DNA of 21,313 bases from Actinomycetes bacterium (lineage in GTDB: Bacteria; Actinomycetota; Acidimicrobiia; Acidimicrobiales; Palsa-688). How positions within the stretch are numbered: the stretch's first letter is position 1; each line of letters starts with the position of its first letter. The stretch lies in NCBI GenBank assembly GCA_021816565.1, contig JAKAXN010000034.1, forward strand, positions 1 through 21,313, written 5' to 3'. The notes under the pieces are model-generated. The model had not been told where the DNA came from. It was given only the letters and a program-made list of their open reading frames with translations, and ran no database searches. Below are positions 1-7,343 of the stretch, in pieces. The position numbers and the translations under genes are program-made.

Positions 1-388
1 CCGCTGGATGGAACGCCCGGTGGAACACGTCGTGGCCGACGACGGTGGCCTTCCAGTCGTCGCCCGCCTCGGTTTCGCTGGTCATGAGCCAGGTGGTGCG
101 GATCTCCTGTTCCTCCACCAAGCACTGCCCCGACCAGGCGGTCACGCAGTGCGCCTCGGTCCAGTCGACGAGGAACGAGAGCAGGATGGCCGGCCCGTCC
201 GGGACGTCGTAGAGGCCGAGCAGCCGGTGGGTGCGCCCGGCCAGCGGGCCGAACCCGGAGCTGTAGGTGCCGCGCAGGGAGCCGTGGCCGTCCACTTCGA
301 AAGTCAGGTGCGATCCGTACTGGTTCACCCACGTCCCCGCCAGGGCCACCTGGGCCACCGGGACGCTCGTTGCGGTGGTTGTCGTCAT
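1..388 (-). CDS. Avidin/streptavidin-family biotin-binding protein (partial, runs off left edge)
   Basis: The 129 visible residues align by eye with streptavidin along nearly the whole barrel: a GTWVNQYGS opening strand, GTYSS, a DW strand, AHCVTAWSGQ, TTWLMTS, DDWKAT and VGHD. Biotin contacts appear conserved in streptavidin terms: N23 (N22 here), S27 (S26), Y43 (Y42), S45 (S44), W79 (W76), T90 (T83), W92 (W85), W108 (W100), S112 (S104), W120 (W112) and D128 (D120). Ser88 is replaced by Cys81, and the loop after W76 is short, as in chicken avidin. Family members bind biotin very tightly, usually as secreted tetramers or dimers. Here the N-terminus (MTTTTATSVPVAQVALAG) is not a signal peptide, so a cytoplasmic protein is likely. 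The ATG lies 4 nt after the patatin stop codon, so the two genes are probably co-transcribed and translationally coupled. The stop codon lies outside the window. Confidence 0.93.
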   Translation of the reverse strand, partial: MTTTTATSVPVAQVALAGTWVNQYGSHLTFEVDGHGSLRGTYSSGFGPLAGRTHRLLGLYDVPDGPAILLSFLVDWTEAHCVTAWSGQCLVEEQEIRTTWLMTSETEAGDDWKATVVGHDVFHRAFHPA

Positions 389-392
389 GCCC

Positions 393-1556
393 TCAACTAA
401 GCGCGCCGTCCCCGGCCCGGACAGGGCCGAAGTGCCCAGCGGGGCCGTACCCGGAGCGAAGCGCCCGCCGGGCCTCGGACCGCCCGGCCAGCATGAAATC
501 GGCCCAGTCCCTCGTGGTCAGGAACTGCCGGTAGAAGCCCACCCCGCGCACCTTGCTGTAGGGGACCGGCTCGATGGCCACGACCTCCACCCGCTCCTTC
601 AGCCGGGCCAGGTTGGCCCGGGCCAGCTCCACCTGCTGGCAGGTGCGGACCTGGCTGGCCACGTACAGGATGCTGGCCCGGCGGTCCTCCCAGCCGGAGG
701 CGTCCTCACCGGCGAAGCCCGGCGGGTAGAAGCCGTTGACCGCAACCGCCACATCCGGTGGGGGCTCGATGTCGAGCACCGGCCGCACCGGGAAGATGTC
801 GACGATCCCCCCGTCGCTCCAGTGGCTGCCGGCCAGCTCCACCGGCTCGATGAACAGCGGCAGGGACACCGCCATGCGCACCGCCCGGGCCACGGTCACG
901 TCGGGGAACGTGCGCGGCCCCAGGTACTCGGTGCGGTTCTTCTCGATGTTCCAGATCGGCGCGTAGGCCGGGATGGTCAGCTCCCCGAGGCGCATGTCGC
1001 CGAGGAGGCGCCGGTAGGACGCCTCCAGCCGCTCGCCCCGGATGATCCCGGCGAACCCCCGGGCCCCGGTCGGTCCGAGGCGGGCCAGCGCCGCCCAGTC
1101 CACATCCACGTAGTCCCCCGGTTGCAGCGACAGGCAGAAGTCCGCCACCTCGCCGGCGGGCAGTCCGGCGGCCAGCGGGAAGCCGAACATGGACGAACCG
1201 GAGCACAGCGTCATCACCGCCGGCCGCACCCCGGCCTCCTCGAGGGCCCGGGCCGCGCCCACCACCGAGGCCAGGGCCCCGCTGCCGCCGGTCGCCATCA
1301 GCGCCACCCGGCGCCCCTCCAGGCCGGGCAGCTCGAGGTGATCGGTGGGGGGGAACGGTGAGCGGGCCGGGCCGCCGCCCTCGCCCGGCAGGCGGACCAG
1401 CGCCCGGCGGGCGTCGTTGAGAAAGCCCCAGTCCTCGCCGATTCCGGCCAGGACCTCCCGGCCCCGGGCCAGCACGTCGAAGTACTGGCGCAGGCGGAAC
1501 ACGTCGAGCGCGGCGCTGAGCACACCCCGACCCTGGCCCGCCCGGCGGCCGCCCAA
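393..1556 (-). CDS. Patatin-like phospholipase/acylhydrolase
   Basis: This 387-residue protein has the patatin layout. A glycine-rich oxyanion segment (ATGGSGALASVVG, about residues 88-100) precedes the nucleophile elbow around S122 (CSGSSMFG). A DGG motif with the dyad aspartate D248 follows (WSDGGIVDIFPV). Patatins are Ser-Asp dyad acylhydrolases that cleave membrane or storage lipids. The elbow departs from GxSxG: the last glycine is Phe124. No signal peptide is visible, and the first 80 residues are a family-atypical extension. The start used is TTG, with AAGG about 8 nt upstream. An internal GTG at about 1523 is a possible alternative. The gene is first in a leftward pair with the avidin-like gene. 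Family assignment is firm; the lipid substrate is unknown. Confidence 0.85.
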   Translation of the reverse strand: MGGRRAGQGRGVLSAALDVFRLRQYFDVLARGREVLAGIGEDWGFLNDARRALVRLPGEGGGPARSPFPPTDHLELPGLEGRRVALMATGGSGALASVVGAARALEEAGVRPAVMTLCSGSSMFGFPLAAGLPAGEVADFCLSLQPGDYVDVDWAALARLGPTGARGFAGIIRGERLEASYRRLLGDMRLGELTIPAYAPIWNIEKNRTEYLGPRTFPDVTVARAVRMAVSLPLFIEPVELAGSHWSDGGIVDIFPVRPVLDIEPPPDVAVAVNGFYPPGFAGEDASGWEDRRASILYVASQVRTCQQVELARANLARLKERVEVVAIEPVPYSKVRGVGFYRQFLTTRDWADFMLAGRSEARRALRSGYGPAGHFGPVRAGDGALS

Positions 1557-1632
1557 CAGGGACCTTCGCCCTCTGGCGGGGTGCGTCGCCGGGCAGGTAG
1601 CTGTCTAGAAGGGGAAAAAAGGAGGAGCGCAG

Positions 1633-2100
1633 ATGCGTATCAACGTGAGACGGGTCGCCGGCGGGATGGCCGTGGCCGGAGGGGCGGTGCTGATGCGGCC
1701 CGGAAGCCACACCAACCGCATGGCCTGCCATGTGATCGAAGACGCGGCCCGGCGTCTGCGCTACCTCTCCGGACGCCTCGACGGGATCAGCTACCGGCTG
1801 GCCGGCCGCCGCCCGGACCCGGGCGTCGCCGACGACATCCTGGCCGACCGCATCCGCTCCGAGTTGGGCGGCCTGGAGAAGCGCCGGGACCTGCCGCACG
1901 TCCACGTGATGGTGGAGAAGCACGTGGCGCTGCTGCACGGCGACGTGCCCACGGCCGACGATGCCGCAGCCATCGAGCAGGCCGTGTCCCGGGTCTCGGG
2001 GGTCAAGGGCATCCGGTCCCACCTGCACGTGGGCCTGGCCGACGGCGACACCCGCCCCTCCGAGGGGCACCGCCAGGAGAGCCACCACAGCGTGAGCTGA
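1633..2100 (+). CDS. BON-domain protein
   Basis: The protein has 155 residues. A short hydrophobic stretch near the N-terminus (about residues 9-21) is not a convincing signal peptide. A BON-type alpha/beta domain spans roughly residues 65-135 (ADRIRSELGG, HVMVEKHVALLHGDVPTADDAAAIEQAV, GVKGIRSHLHVG). BON domains occur in OsmY and related proteins and bind phospholipid or envelope surfaces. The ATG has a strong GGAGG seven bases upstream, unlike several neighbours. It is divergent from the patatin gene across 76 bp. The role here is unknown; envelope or stress protection is inferred from the family and from the following HtrA gene. Confidence 0.8.
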   Translation: MRINVRRVAGGMAVAGGAVLMRPGSHTNRMACHVIEDAARRLRYLSGRLDGISYRLAGRRPDPGVADDILADRIRSELGGLEKRRDLPHVHVMVEKHVALLHGDVPTADDAAAIEQAVSRVSGVKGIRSHLHVGLADGDTRPSEGHRQESHHSVS

Positions 2101-2116
2101 GCCGCCGGTCCGGGAA

Positions 2117-2122
2117 TAAGGT
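2117..2122 (+). promoter_or_regulatory. Candidate -10 box (TAAGGT) of a leaderless htrA-like transcript
   Basis: TAAGGT fits the actinobacterial TANNNT -10 consensus and ends 5 nt before the GTG start, which has no Shine-Dalgarno sequence. Transcription would begin at or next to the start codon. Confidence 0.5.
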
Positions 2123-2127
2123 CTGGC

Positions 2128-3222
2128 GTGACCACATCCGGAAGAAAGTGTCATCGGCGCCGACGGGCGCTCTGGTCGGCGCCGGCCGCCGGGCTGCTCG
2201 CCGCCACCGTGCTGGCCGGTTGCAGTTCCGGTCACAGCCCGGCCGCGTCAGCCCCGACCACCACCGCCGGGGCGCCGGCCGCCCCGCCCGCCGGCTCGGT
2301 CGGGTCCGGGGCCGCCTCGCTGCAGCAGGCCTTCGTGGCGGTGATCGCCAAGGTGCGGCCCCAGGTGGTCGAGATCAGCACCACCTCCGACCTCGGATCC
2401 GGCGTCGTCTATGACAGCAGAGGCGACATAGTCACCAACGACCACGTCGTGGGCTCCGCCACCAGCTTCTCGGTGAAGCTGGCCGACGGCCAGACCGTCC
2501 CCGCCACGCTGGTCGGCTCCTACCCCCCCGACGACCTGGCGGTCATCCGGGTCAGCGGCGCCCGCAACCTGTCCCCGGCCACCTTCGGTGACTCGGCCGC
2601 CATGCAGATGGGCGACATCGTCTTCGCCATCGGCAACCCGCTGGGCCTGGCCAGCTCGGTCACCGAGGGCATCGTCAGCTTCAACGGGCGGGAGGTCTCG
2701 GAGGGCAACGGGGTGGTCCTGCCCTCCACCATCCAGACGTCCGCCCCGATCAACCCCGGCAACAGCGGCGGGGCGCTGGTGGACCTCGACGGCCAGGTGG
2801 TGGGCATCCCCACCCTGGCGGCCATCGACCAGCAGACGAACTCCAGCGCCGCCCCCGGCATCGGCTTCGCCATCCCGTCCAACACCGTGAAGAAGATCGT
2901 CCCGCAGCTGATCGCCAGCGGTCACGTCACCGACAGCGGGCGGGCCGCGCTGGGCATCACCGGCGTGGATGCCGTGGACCCGGCCGGCAACCCGGTGGGG
3001 GTGCTGGTGGAGTCGGTGCAGAGCGGTGGGGCGGCCGCCAAGGCCGGCATCCCCATCGGGGTGGCCATCACCGCGGTGGCCGGCCAGAAGACCCCCACCC
3101 AGGCGGTGCTGGCCGACGTCCTGGCCGGGCTGACCCCGGGCCGGCAGGCCCGGGTGACCTATCTGGATCAGAACGGCACGACCCACAGCGTAAACGTGAC
3201 CCTGGGGCAGTTGGCCGGCTGA
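2128..3222 (+). CDS. HtrA/DegP-like S1C serine protease, lipoprotein, with C-terminal PDZ
   Basis: The 364-residue protein starts with a basic N-terminus, a hydrophobic segment and a lipobox ending at C32 (VLAGC), so it is probably a membrane-anchored extracytoplasmic lipoprotein. A low-complexity Ala/Pro/Thr linker (about 33-62) leads to a trypsin-fold domain. The catalytic triad is visible as H106 (IVTNDHVVG), D136 (PDDLAVI) and S213 (NPGNSGGAL). A single PDZ domain occupies about 270-360. The family degrades or chaperones misfolded envelope proteins. Actinobacterial relatives are often tethered by a transmembrane helix; here the anchor would be a lipid. The GTG start is supported by the leaderless -10 box 5 nt upstream and by the in-frame lipoprotein signal. 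Confidence 0.93.
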   Translation: MTTSGRKCHRRRRALWSAPAAGLLAATVLAGCSSGHSPAASAPTTTAGAPAAPPAGSVGSGAASLQQAFVAVIAKVRPQVVEISTTSDLGSGVVYDSRGDIVTNDHVVGSATSFSVKLADGQTVPATLVGSYPPDDLAVIRVSGARNLSPATFGDSAAMQMGDIVFAIGNPLGLASSVTEGIVSFNGREVSEGNGVVLPSTIQTSAPINPGNSGGALVDLDGQVVGIPTLAAIDQQTNSSAAPGIGFAIPSNTVKKIVPQLIASGHVTDSGRAALGITGVDAVDPAGNPVGVLVESVQSGGAAAKAGIPIGVAITAVAGQKTPTQAVLADVLAGLTPGRQARVTYLDQNGTTHSVNVTLGQLAG

Positions 3223-3259
3223 ACGGTTACGCCGGTCCCGGGCCGGGTAGGGGCTGGCT

Positions 3260-4183
3260 GTGCAGAGCACTGACCAGGACCAGAGCTTCGCCCGCCGGGC
3301 CGTGGCCCGCGGCTCCGGGCCGGCCGGCCTGGCCCGCCGCATCGAGCAGGCCGGTGAGTTGGACCGCCCCGCCGAGGTGGTCGGCGACGCCGCCGGCCGG
3401 GCCCTGTCCTCGCCGGGGGTGCGCGACGCGCTGTCGGGGACATGGCTGGGCCATCCCCTCCACCCCGCGCTCATAGCGCTGCCCCTCGGGTGCTGGGGGG
3501 CGGCCACGCTGATGGACCTGACGGGGGAGCGGGGCGCGGCCCGCAAGCTGGTGGGGCTCGGCCTGCTGGCCGCCGGTCCCGCCGCGGCCTCGGGGCTGTC
3601 GGACTGGATGGACACCAGCGGGGCCGAGCGGCGGGTCGGCCTGGTCCACATGGCGGCCAACACCGCTGCGCTCACCGCCTACACGGCGTCGTGGCGGGCC
3701 CGCCGCCGCAACCGTCACCTCGCCGGCGGGGCCCTGGGCCTGCTCGGCATGGGCCTGGCCGCGGCCGGTGGGTGGCTGGGCGGCCACCTCTCCTACGCCC
3801 TCGGCGTGGGGGTGGACACCAACGCCTTCGACACCGGACCGTCCGAGTGGACCGCCCTCGACGCCGACATCCCCGCCGACGGCAGCCCCGTCCGGGCGGT
3901 GGCCGGCACCACCGCGGTGATGACCACCCGCCAGCCGGACGGGATACGGGTCCTGGCCGAGCGCTGCAGCCACCGCGGCGGCCCCCTTTCGGAGGGGCGG
4001 GTGGCTGACGGGTGCGTGACCTGCCCGTGGCACGGCAGCCGCTTCGACCTGGCCACCGGGGCCGTCCGTCGGGGCCCGGCCGTGGTCGGGCAGCCGGTCT
4101 ACGAGACCAGTGAGAGCGCCGACGGCGTGAAGGTGCGCCGGGAGGAACCCCGGTCGCTGCGGGCCAACAGCGCCAAGGCCTGA
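3260..4183 (+). CDS. DUF2231 membrane domain fused to a Rieske [2Fe-2S] domain
   Basis: The 307-residue protein has two parts. Residues about 60-185 match DUF2231: a GHPLHP motif (H65, H68), several hydrophobic helices, a conserved SDW (D115, W116) and further histidines (H130, H176). Residues about 197-295 form a Rieske domain of the ferredoxin type, with C236-x-H238 (RCSHRGG) and C255-x2-H258 (CPWHGS). There are no extra disulfide cysteines of the kind found in quinol-oxidizing Rieske proteins. It is likely a membrane-bound redox protein, and the DUF2231 histidines could ligate heme (inference). The GTG start has only weak support; TAGGGG sits 6 nt upstream. Its 3' end converges with the amidase gene with 9 nt between stops. 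Confidence 0.87.
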   Translation: MQSTDQDQSFARRAVARGSGPAGLARRIEQAGELDRPAEVVGDAAGRALSSPGVRDALSGTWLGHPLHPALIALPLGCWGAATLMDLTGERGAARKLVGLGLLAAGPAAASGLSDWMDTSGAERRVGLVHMAANTAALTAYTASWRARRRNRHLAGGALGLLGMGLAAAGGWLGGHLSYALGVGVDTNAFDTGPSEWTALDADIPADGSPVRAVAGTTAVMTTRQPDGIRVLAERCSHRGGPLSEGRVADGCVTCPWHGSRFDLATGAVRRGPAVVGQPVYETSESADGVKVRREEPRSLRANSAKA

Positions 4184-4192
4184 GCGCCCCGG

Positions 4193-5656
4193 CTACAGCC
4201 GGCGGAACACCGCCGGGTTGATCTCCCACGGCGGCCGGCGGGCGGCCAGGACCCGCTCGGCCCCCGCCGCCAGCGACAGGAGCAGGGCCTCGCTCCACGG
4301 CCGGCCCACCAGCGTCACGGAGAACGGCCGGCGGTTGGCCGGGCGGTAGCCGGCCGGCACCGCCACGCACGGCCAGCCGGCCCGGGCCGCCCAGGTGGCC
4401 CCGTCCTCCTCGGCGAACACCGCGGCGTCGGCCCCCTCGAGAGCCGCCTCCAGGGCCTGCTCGGCCGCCGCCCGGTCCCGGGCCCGGACCTCCAGGTACT
4501 CCCGGCGGCGGGCCTCGTGGTCGATCCCCACGGCCACGTCCACGTGCACCTGGCCGTACTTGAGGGCCTCGCCGGCGTGGGCCCGGTTCCAGTCGCGAAG
4601 CTCCCGGAGGGTCCGCACCGGGGCGTCGGGGCCCAGCGACGCCAGGTAGCGGTCCATGGCCGGGCCGAACTCGTAGTGCAGCACGAACAGCTCGTCGGCC
4701 TCGTCGGCGGCGGGCATCTCCGCCGGTCGCACCCCGCCGGCGGCCGCCTCCAGCGCTTCCAGGGCGCCCCGGTAGGCCTCTGCCGCGCCGGGTTTGTCGC
4801 CCGCCGGGCCGCCTCCCACCAGCGTCAGCCGGGCCGCGCCCAGCCGGGACGGGTCCGGCGGGGACCCCTCCGGGCCCTCCGCCGGCCGGGCCGCGGTGGA
4901 CCCGTCGGCGCCGTCGGGGCCGGCCATGGCGGCCAGCAGCACCGCCGCGTCGGCGGCGGTGCGGGCCACCGGCCCGGCGGTGTCCTGGCTGGGGGCGATG
5001 GGCACGATCCCGGTCCTGCTGACCAGCCCCACCGTCGGCTTCAGGCCCACCAGGCTCTGGTGGGCCGCCGGGCTGGTGATGGAGCCGTCGGTCTCGGTCC
5101 CGACCGCGACCGGCACCAGGCCCAGGGCCACCGCCGTGGCGGTCCCGCTGCTCGACCCGCTCGGGGTCAGGGCCAGGTCGTAGGGGTTGAGCACCTGGCC
5201 GCCGAGCGACGAGTAGCCCGAGGGCATGTCCTCGGTCAGGAAGTTGGCCAGCTCCGACAGGTTGGTCTTGCCGGCGATCACCGCCCCGGCCCGGCGCAGC
5301 CGGGCCACCAGCGGGGCGTCGCCGGCCGGCCGGGCCCCGGCCAGGGCCAGCGCGCCCGCGGTGGTGGGCAGCCCGGCCACGTCGATGTTGTCCTTGACCA
5401 GCACCGGCACCCCGTCGAGCGGGCTGCGCCGCGGACCGCCGGCCGCCCGCCGCCGGTCGCATTCGTCGGCGGCGCTCTCGGCGTCGCCGGCCAGGCACCG
5501 GAGCGCGGCGAACAACCCGTCGAGGCGCTCCGCCCGCTCCCGGACGGCCCTCAGCAGGCCCCGGCTGGTCCAGCGGCCCTGGTCCAGGCCCCGGGCCAGC
5601 TCGGCCACCGAGGGCCACTCCGACAGGGCCTCTACCAGGAAATTCTCGCCACTCAC
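4193..5656 (-). CDS. Amidase-signature family hydrolase
   Basis: The 487-residue protein carries the amidase-signature triad. Lysine K88 lies in PVLVKDNI, the cis-serine S168 in PSGSSSGT, and the acyl-forming serine S192 in [12 protein letters not shown]. Length and order match family members such as aryl-acylamidases, fatty-acid amide hydrolases and GatA. It is not an obvious GatA, because no gatB or gatC is nearby and the C-terminal half is divergent. It should hydrolyse a carboxamide to acid and amine in the cytoplasm; the substrate is unknown. The GTG start has no convincing ribosome site, but TATCTT lies 6 nt upstream, suggesting a leaderless mRNA. It is divergent from the LLM-class gene. 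Confidence 0.9.
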   Translation of the reverse strand: MSGENFLVEALSEWPSVAELARGLDQGRWTSRGLLRAVRERAERLDGLFAALRCLAGDAESAADECDRRRAAGGPRRSPLDGVPVLVKDNIDVAGLPTTAGALALAGARPAGDAPLVARLRRAGAVIAGKTNLSELANFLTEDMPSGYSSLGGQVLNPYDLALTPSGSSSGTATAVALGLVPVAVGTETDGSITSPAAHQSLVGLKPTVGLVSRTGIVPIAPSQDTAGPVARTAADAAVLLAAMAGPDGADGSTAARPAEGPEGSPPDPSRLGAARLTLVGGGPAGDKPGAAEAYRGALEALEAAAGGVRPAEMPAADEADELFVLHYEFGPAMDRYLASLGPDAPVRTLRELRDWNRAHAGEALKYGQVHVDVAVGIDHEARRREYLEVRARDRAAAEQALEAALEGADAAVFAEEDGATWAARAGWPCVAVPAGYRPANRRPFSVTLVGRPWSEALLLSLAAGAERVLAARRPPWEINPAVFRRL

Positions 5657-5662
5657 CGGCGG

Positions 5663-5668
5663 AAGATA
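5663..5668 (-). promoter_or_regulatory. Candidate -10 box (TATCTT on the minus strand) for the amidase gene
   Basis: Read on the minus strand, TATCTT ends 6 nt before the GTG start at 5656. It lies in a 41-bp divergent gap that holds a mirror-image box for the rightward gene. Confidence 0.5.
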
Positions 5669-5685
5669 CCACCGGGCGTGGCGGG

Positions 5686-5691
5686 TAGATT
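5686..5691 (+). promoter_or_regulatory. Candidate -10 box (TAGATT) for the LLM-class oxidoreductase gene
   Basis: TAGATT fits TANNNT and ends 6 nt before the ATG at 5698. There is no Shine-Dalgarno sequence, so the mRNA is probably leaderless. Confidence 0.55.
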
Positions 5692-5697
5692 CCGCGC

Positions 5698-6570
5698 ATG
5701 GAAATCGGGCTGCACGTGTCCAACTTCACCTTCCCCGGCGGGCCCCGGTCCCTGGCCGACGACCTGACCCGCATCGCCGAGGCGGCCGAGGAGCAGGGCT
5801 TCTCCAAGCTGAGCGTCATGGACCACGTGTGGCAGATCGGCCACATAGGCCCGCCCGAGCATGAGATGCTCGAGGCCTACACCACCCTCGGCTACCTCGC
5901 CGCCCGCACGTCGCGCATCACCTTGCTGGCCTGGGTGACCGCCGTGGTGTACCGGGACCCGGGGCTGCTGGCCAAGGCGGTGACGACCCTGGACGTGCTG
6001 TCGGGCGGGCGGGCCTGGCTCGGCATCGGCGCCGCCTGGAACGAGCCGGAGGCCCGGGGCCTCGGGCTGTTCTTCCCGCCCACCGCCGAGCGGTTCGAGC
6101 GGCTGGAGGAGGCCCTGCAGATCTGCCTGCAGATGTGGAGCGACCGCGACGGGCCCTACGAGGGGCGCCACTACCGGCTGGAGCGCACGCTCAACTCGCC
6201 GCCCGCGCTGGCCAGCCCGCACCCGCCGATCATGATCGGCGGCGCGGGCGAGCGGAAGACCCTGCGGCTGGTGGCCCGCTACGCCCAGGCGTGCAACCTG
6301 TTCGCCGGGCCGGAGCTCGAGCACAAGCTCGATGTCCTGCGCCGCCACTGCGACGAGGTGGGCCGGGACTACGACAGCATCACCAAGACCGTCATGGGGC
6401 CGCTGGATCCCGGCCCGGCCGGGGAGAACGTCGACGAGCTGGTCGCCTCCATGCGCCGGATGGCGGAGCTCGGCATCACCCACTACCACGGCTCGGTGCC
6501 GGGTGTGTCCACCATCGATCCGCTGCTGATCCTGGGGGAGCGGGTCATCCCCGCTGTGGCCGGGTTGTGA
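5698..6570 (+). CDS. LLM-class (luciferase-like) oxidoreductase, probably F420-dependent
   Basis: The 290-residue protein has the bacterial luciferase-like TIM barrel pattern. It opens [15 protein letters not shown], then [61 protein letters not shown] (in pieces), [15 protein letters not shown] and [26 protein letters not shown]. The DHVWQ and [10 protein letters not shown] segments are typical of actinobacterial F420-dependent members. The cofactor could be FMN instead; this cannot be settled from sequence. The reaction would be hydride transfer to an unknown small molecule in the cytoplasm. The ATG is supported by the leaderless -10 box. The cupin gene follows. Confidence 0.9.
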   Translation: MEIGLHVSNFTFPGGPRSLADDLTRIAEAAEEQGFSKLSVMDHVWQIGHIGPPEHEMLEAYTTLGYLAARTSRITLLAWVTAVVYRDPGLLAKAVTTLDVLSGGRAWLGIGAAWNEPEARGLGLFFPPTAERFERLEEALQICLQMWSDRDGPYEGRHYRLERTLNSPPALASPHPPIMIGGAGERKTLRLVARYAQACNLFAGPELEHKLDVLRRHCDEVGRDYDSITKTVMGPLDPGPAGENVDELVASMRRMAELGITHYHGSVPGVSTIDPLLILGERVIPAVAGL

Positions 6571-6628
6571 CCCGACGGCCCGGCCCGCCGTCCGGCCATG
6601 AAGCCGGGACCGGGGCCGCCGGCGCCGG

Positions 6629-6634
6629 TATCGT
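6629..6634 (+). promoter_or_regulatory. Candidate -10 box (TATCGT) for the cupin gene
   Basis: TATCGT fits TANNNT and ends 7 nt before the GTG at 6642, again without a Shine-Dalgarno sequence. It supports 6642 as the cupin start. Confidence 0.4.
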
Positions 6635-6641
6635 CGGCCCG

Positions 6642-7130
6642 GTGACCGAGCCCGCCGCCCAGCCGTCCCCGCCCGATCCCTCCGGCCGCCCGGCAGACGA
6701 GCGCTCCGGTGTGAGGGTGGTGCGTTCCGACCGCCTGGACGCCAACACCGCGCAGACCCCCGGCATGTTCCGCCAGGCCGCGGTGAGCGCAGCCACCGGC
6801 GCTTCGCAGCTGTGGGCCGGGACGGTGTCGATACAGCCCGACGCCCGCACCGGGGCCCACCACCACGGCGATCTGGAGAGCATCATCTACGTTCTCAGCG
6901 GCCGGGCCCGCATGCGGTGGGGCTCGCAGCTGCAGTATGCGGCGGAGGCCGGCCCCGGTGACTTCATCTTCGTGGCCCCGTGGGTGGCCCACCAGGAGAT
7001 CAATGCCGACCCGGGTCAGCCTCTCGAGTGCGTCCTGGTCCGAAGCGGCCAGGAGGCCGTGGTGGTCAACCTGGACATTCCCGCGGCCGACCCGGCCGGG
7101 GTGACCTGGGTCGACCCCCACCACGCCTGA
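6642..7130 (+). CDS. Cupin-domain protein
   Basis: The 162-residue protein is a single small beta-barrel cupin. Metal motif 1 is visible as GAHHHGDLE (H73, H75 and E79 are the likely ligands). Motif 2 is PGDFIFVAPWVAHQEIN (H117). Cupins of this size bind a metal ion and act as dioxygenases, isomerases or small-molecule binding proteins; the substrate is unknown. Another in-frame GTG at 6567 overlaps the LLM-class stop codon as GTGA and would give 187 residues. The added N-terminus would be low-complexity Gly/Ala/Pro, so the 6642 start with its -10 box is preferred. Its 3' end converges with the small membrane protein gene. Confidence 0.85.
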   Translation: MTEPAAQPSPPDPSGRPADERSGVRVVRSDRLDANTAQTPGMFRQAAVSAATGASQLWAGTVSIQPDARTGAHHHGDLESIIYVLSGRARMRWGSQLQYAAEAGPGDFIFVAPWVAHQEINADPGQPLECVLVRSGQEAVVVNLDIPAADPAGVTWVDPHHA

Positions 7131-7148
7131 CCGCGCCCCCGCCGGAGG

Positions 7149-7334
7149 TCAGTGCGCCCGGGGATTCCGGTCGTCGCGGTGATTGACCAGGGTGGCCGCC
7201 CCGACGACCACCAGCACGAACAGCACGAGTCCGGCTGCCACGTAGAGGAGGTCCCACTCGCTGTTGTTGGCCGGCGCCGGCGGCCGGTAGGTCGCGTAAG
7301 CCGGCAGGGTCAGTCCAGCCACGATGCTCACCAT
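7149..7334 (-). CDS. Small membrane protein, unknown function
   Basis: This protein of about 61 residues has one clear transmembrane segment (LLYVAAGLVLFVLVVVGAATLV) followed by a charged tail (NHRDDRNPRAH), and a weaker hydrophobic N-terminus. No family was recognised. Starts are ambiguous. A GTG at 7343 abuts the LysR stop as TAG-GTG. The ATG at 7334 lies just 1 nt after GGAGG. A GTG at 7331 has GGAGG four bases away. All suggest coupling to the upstream LysR gene. The coding call rests on hydrophobicity, a ribosome site and position. Confidence 0.6.
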   Translation of the reverse strand: MVSIVAGLTLPAYATYRPPAPANNSEWDLLYVAAGLVLFVLVVVGAATLVNHRDDRNPRAH

Positions 7335-7343
7335 GCCTCCCAC

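Noticed and set aside
8..400. Rightward open frame antisense to the avidin-like gene
   Set aside because: Composition is a GC-bias shadow with no recognizable domain, while the opposite strand encodes a clear avidin barrel.
2248..3675. 475-residue leftward open frame antisense to the HtrA-like gene
   Set aside because: No domain; the plus strand has the full protease triad and lipobox.
3672..5846. 724-residue leftward open frame across the Rieske and amidase genes
   Set aside because: It is Gly/Arg/Pro low-complexity, overlaps a gene with an intact amidase triad in another frame, and is typical of high-GC shadows.
6135..6641. Upstream part of the long frame containing the cupin
   Set aside because: It is out of frame inside the LLM-class gene; the cupin starts at 6642 or at most at 6567.
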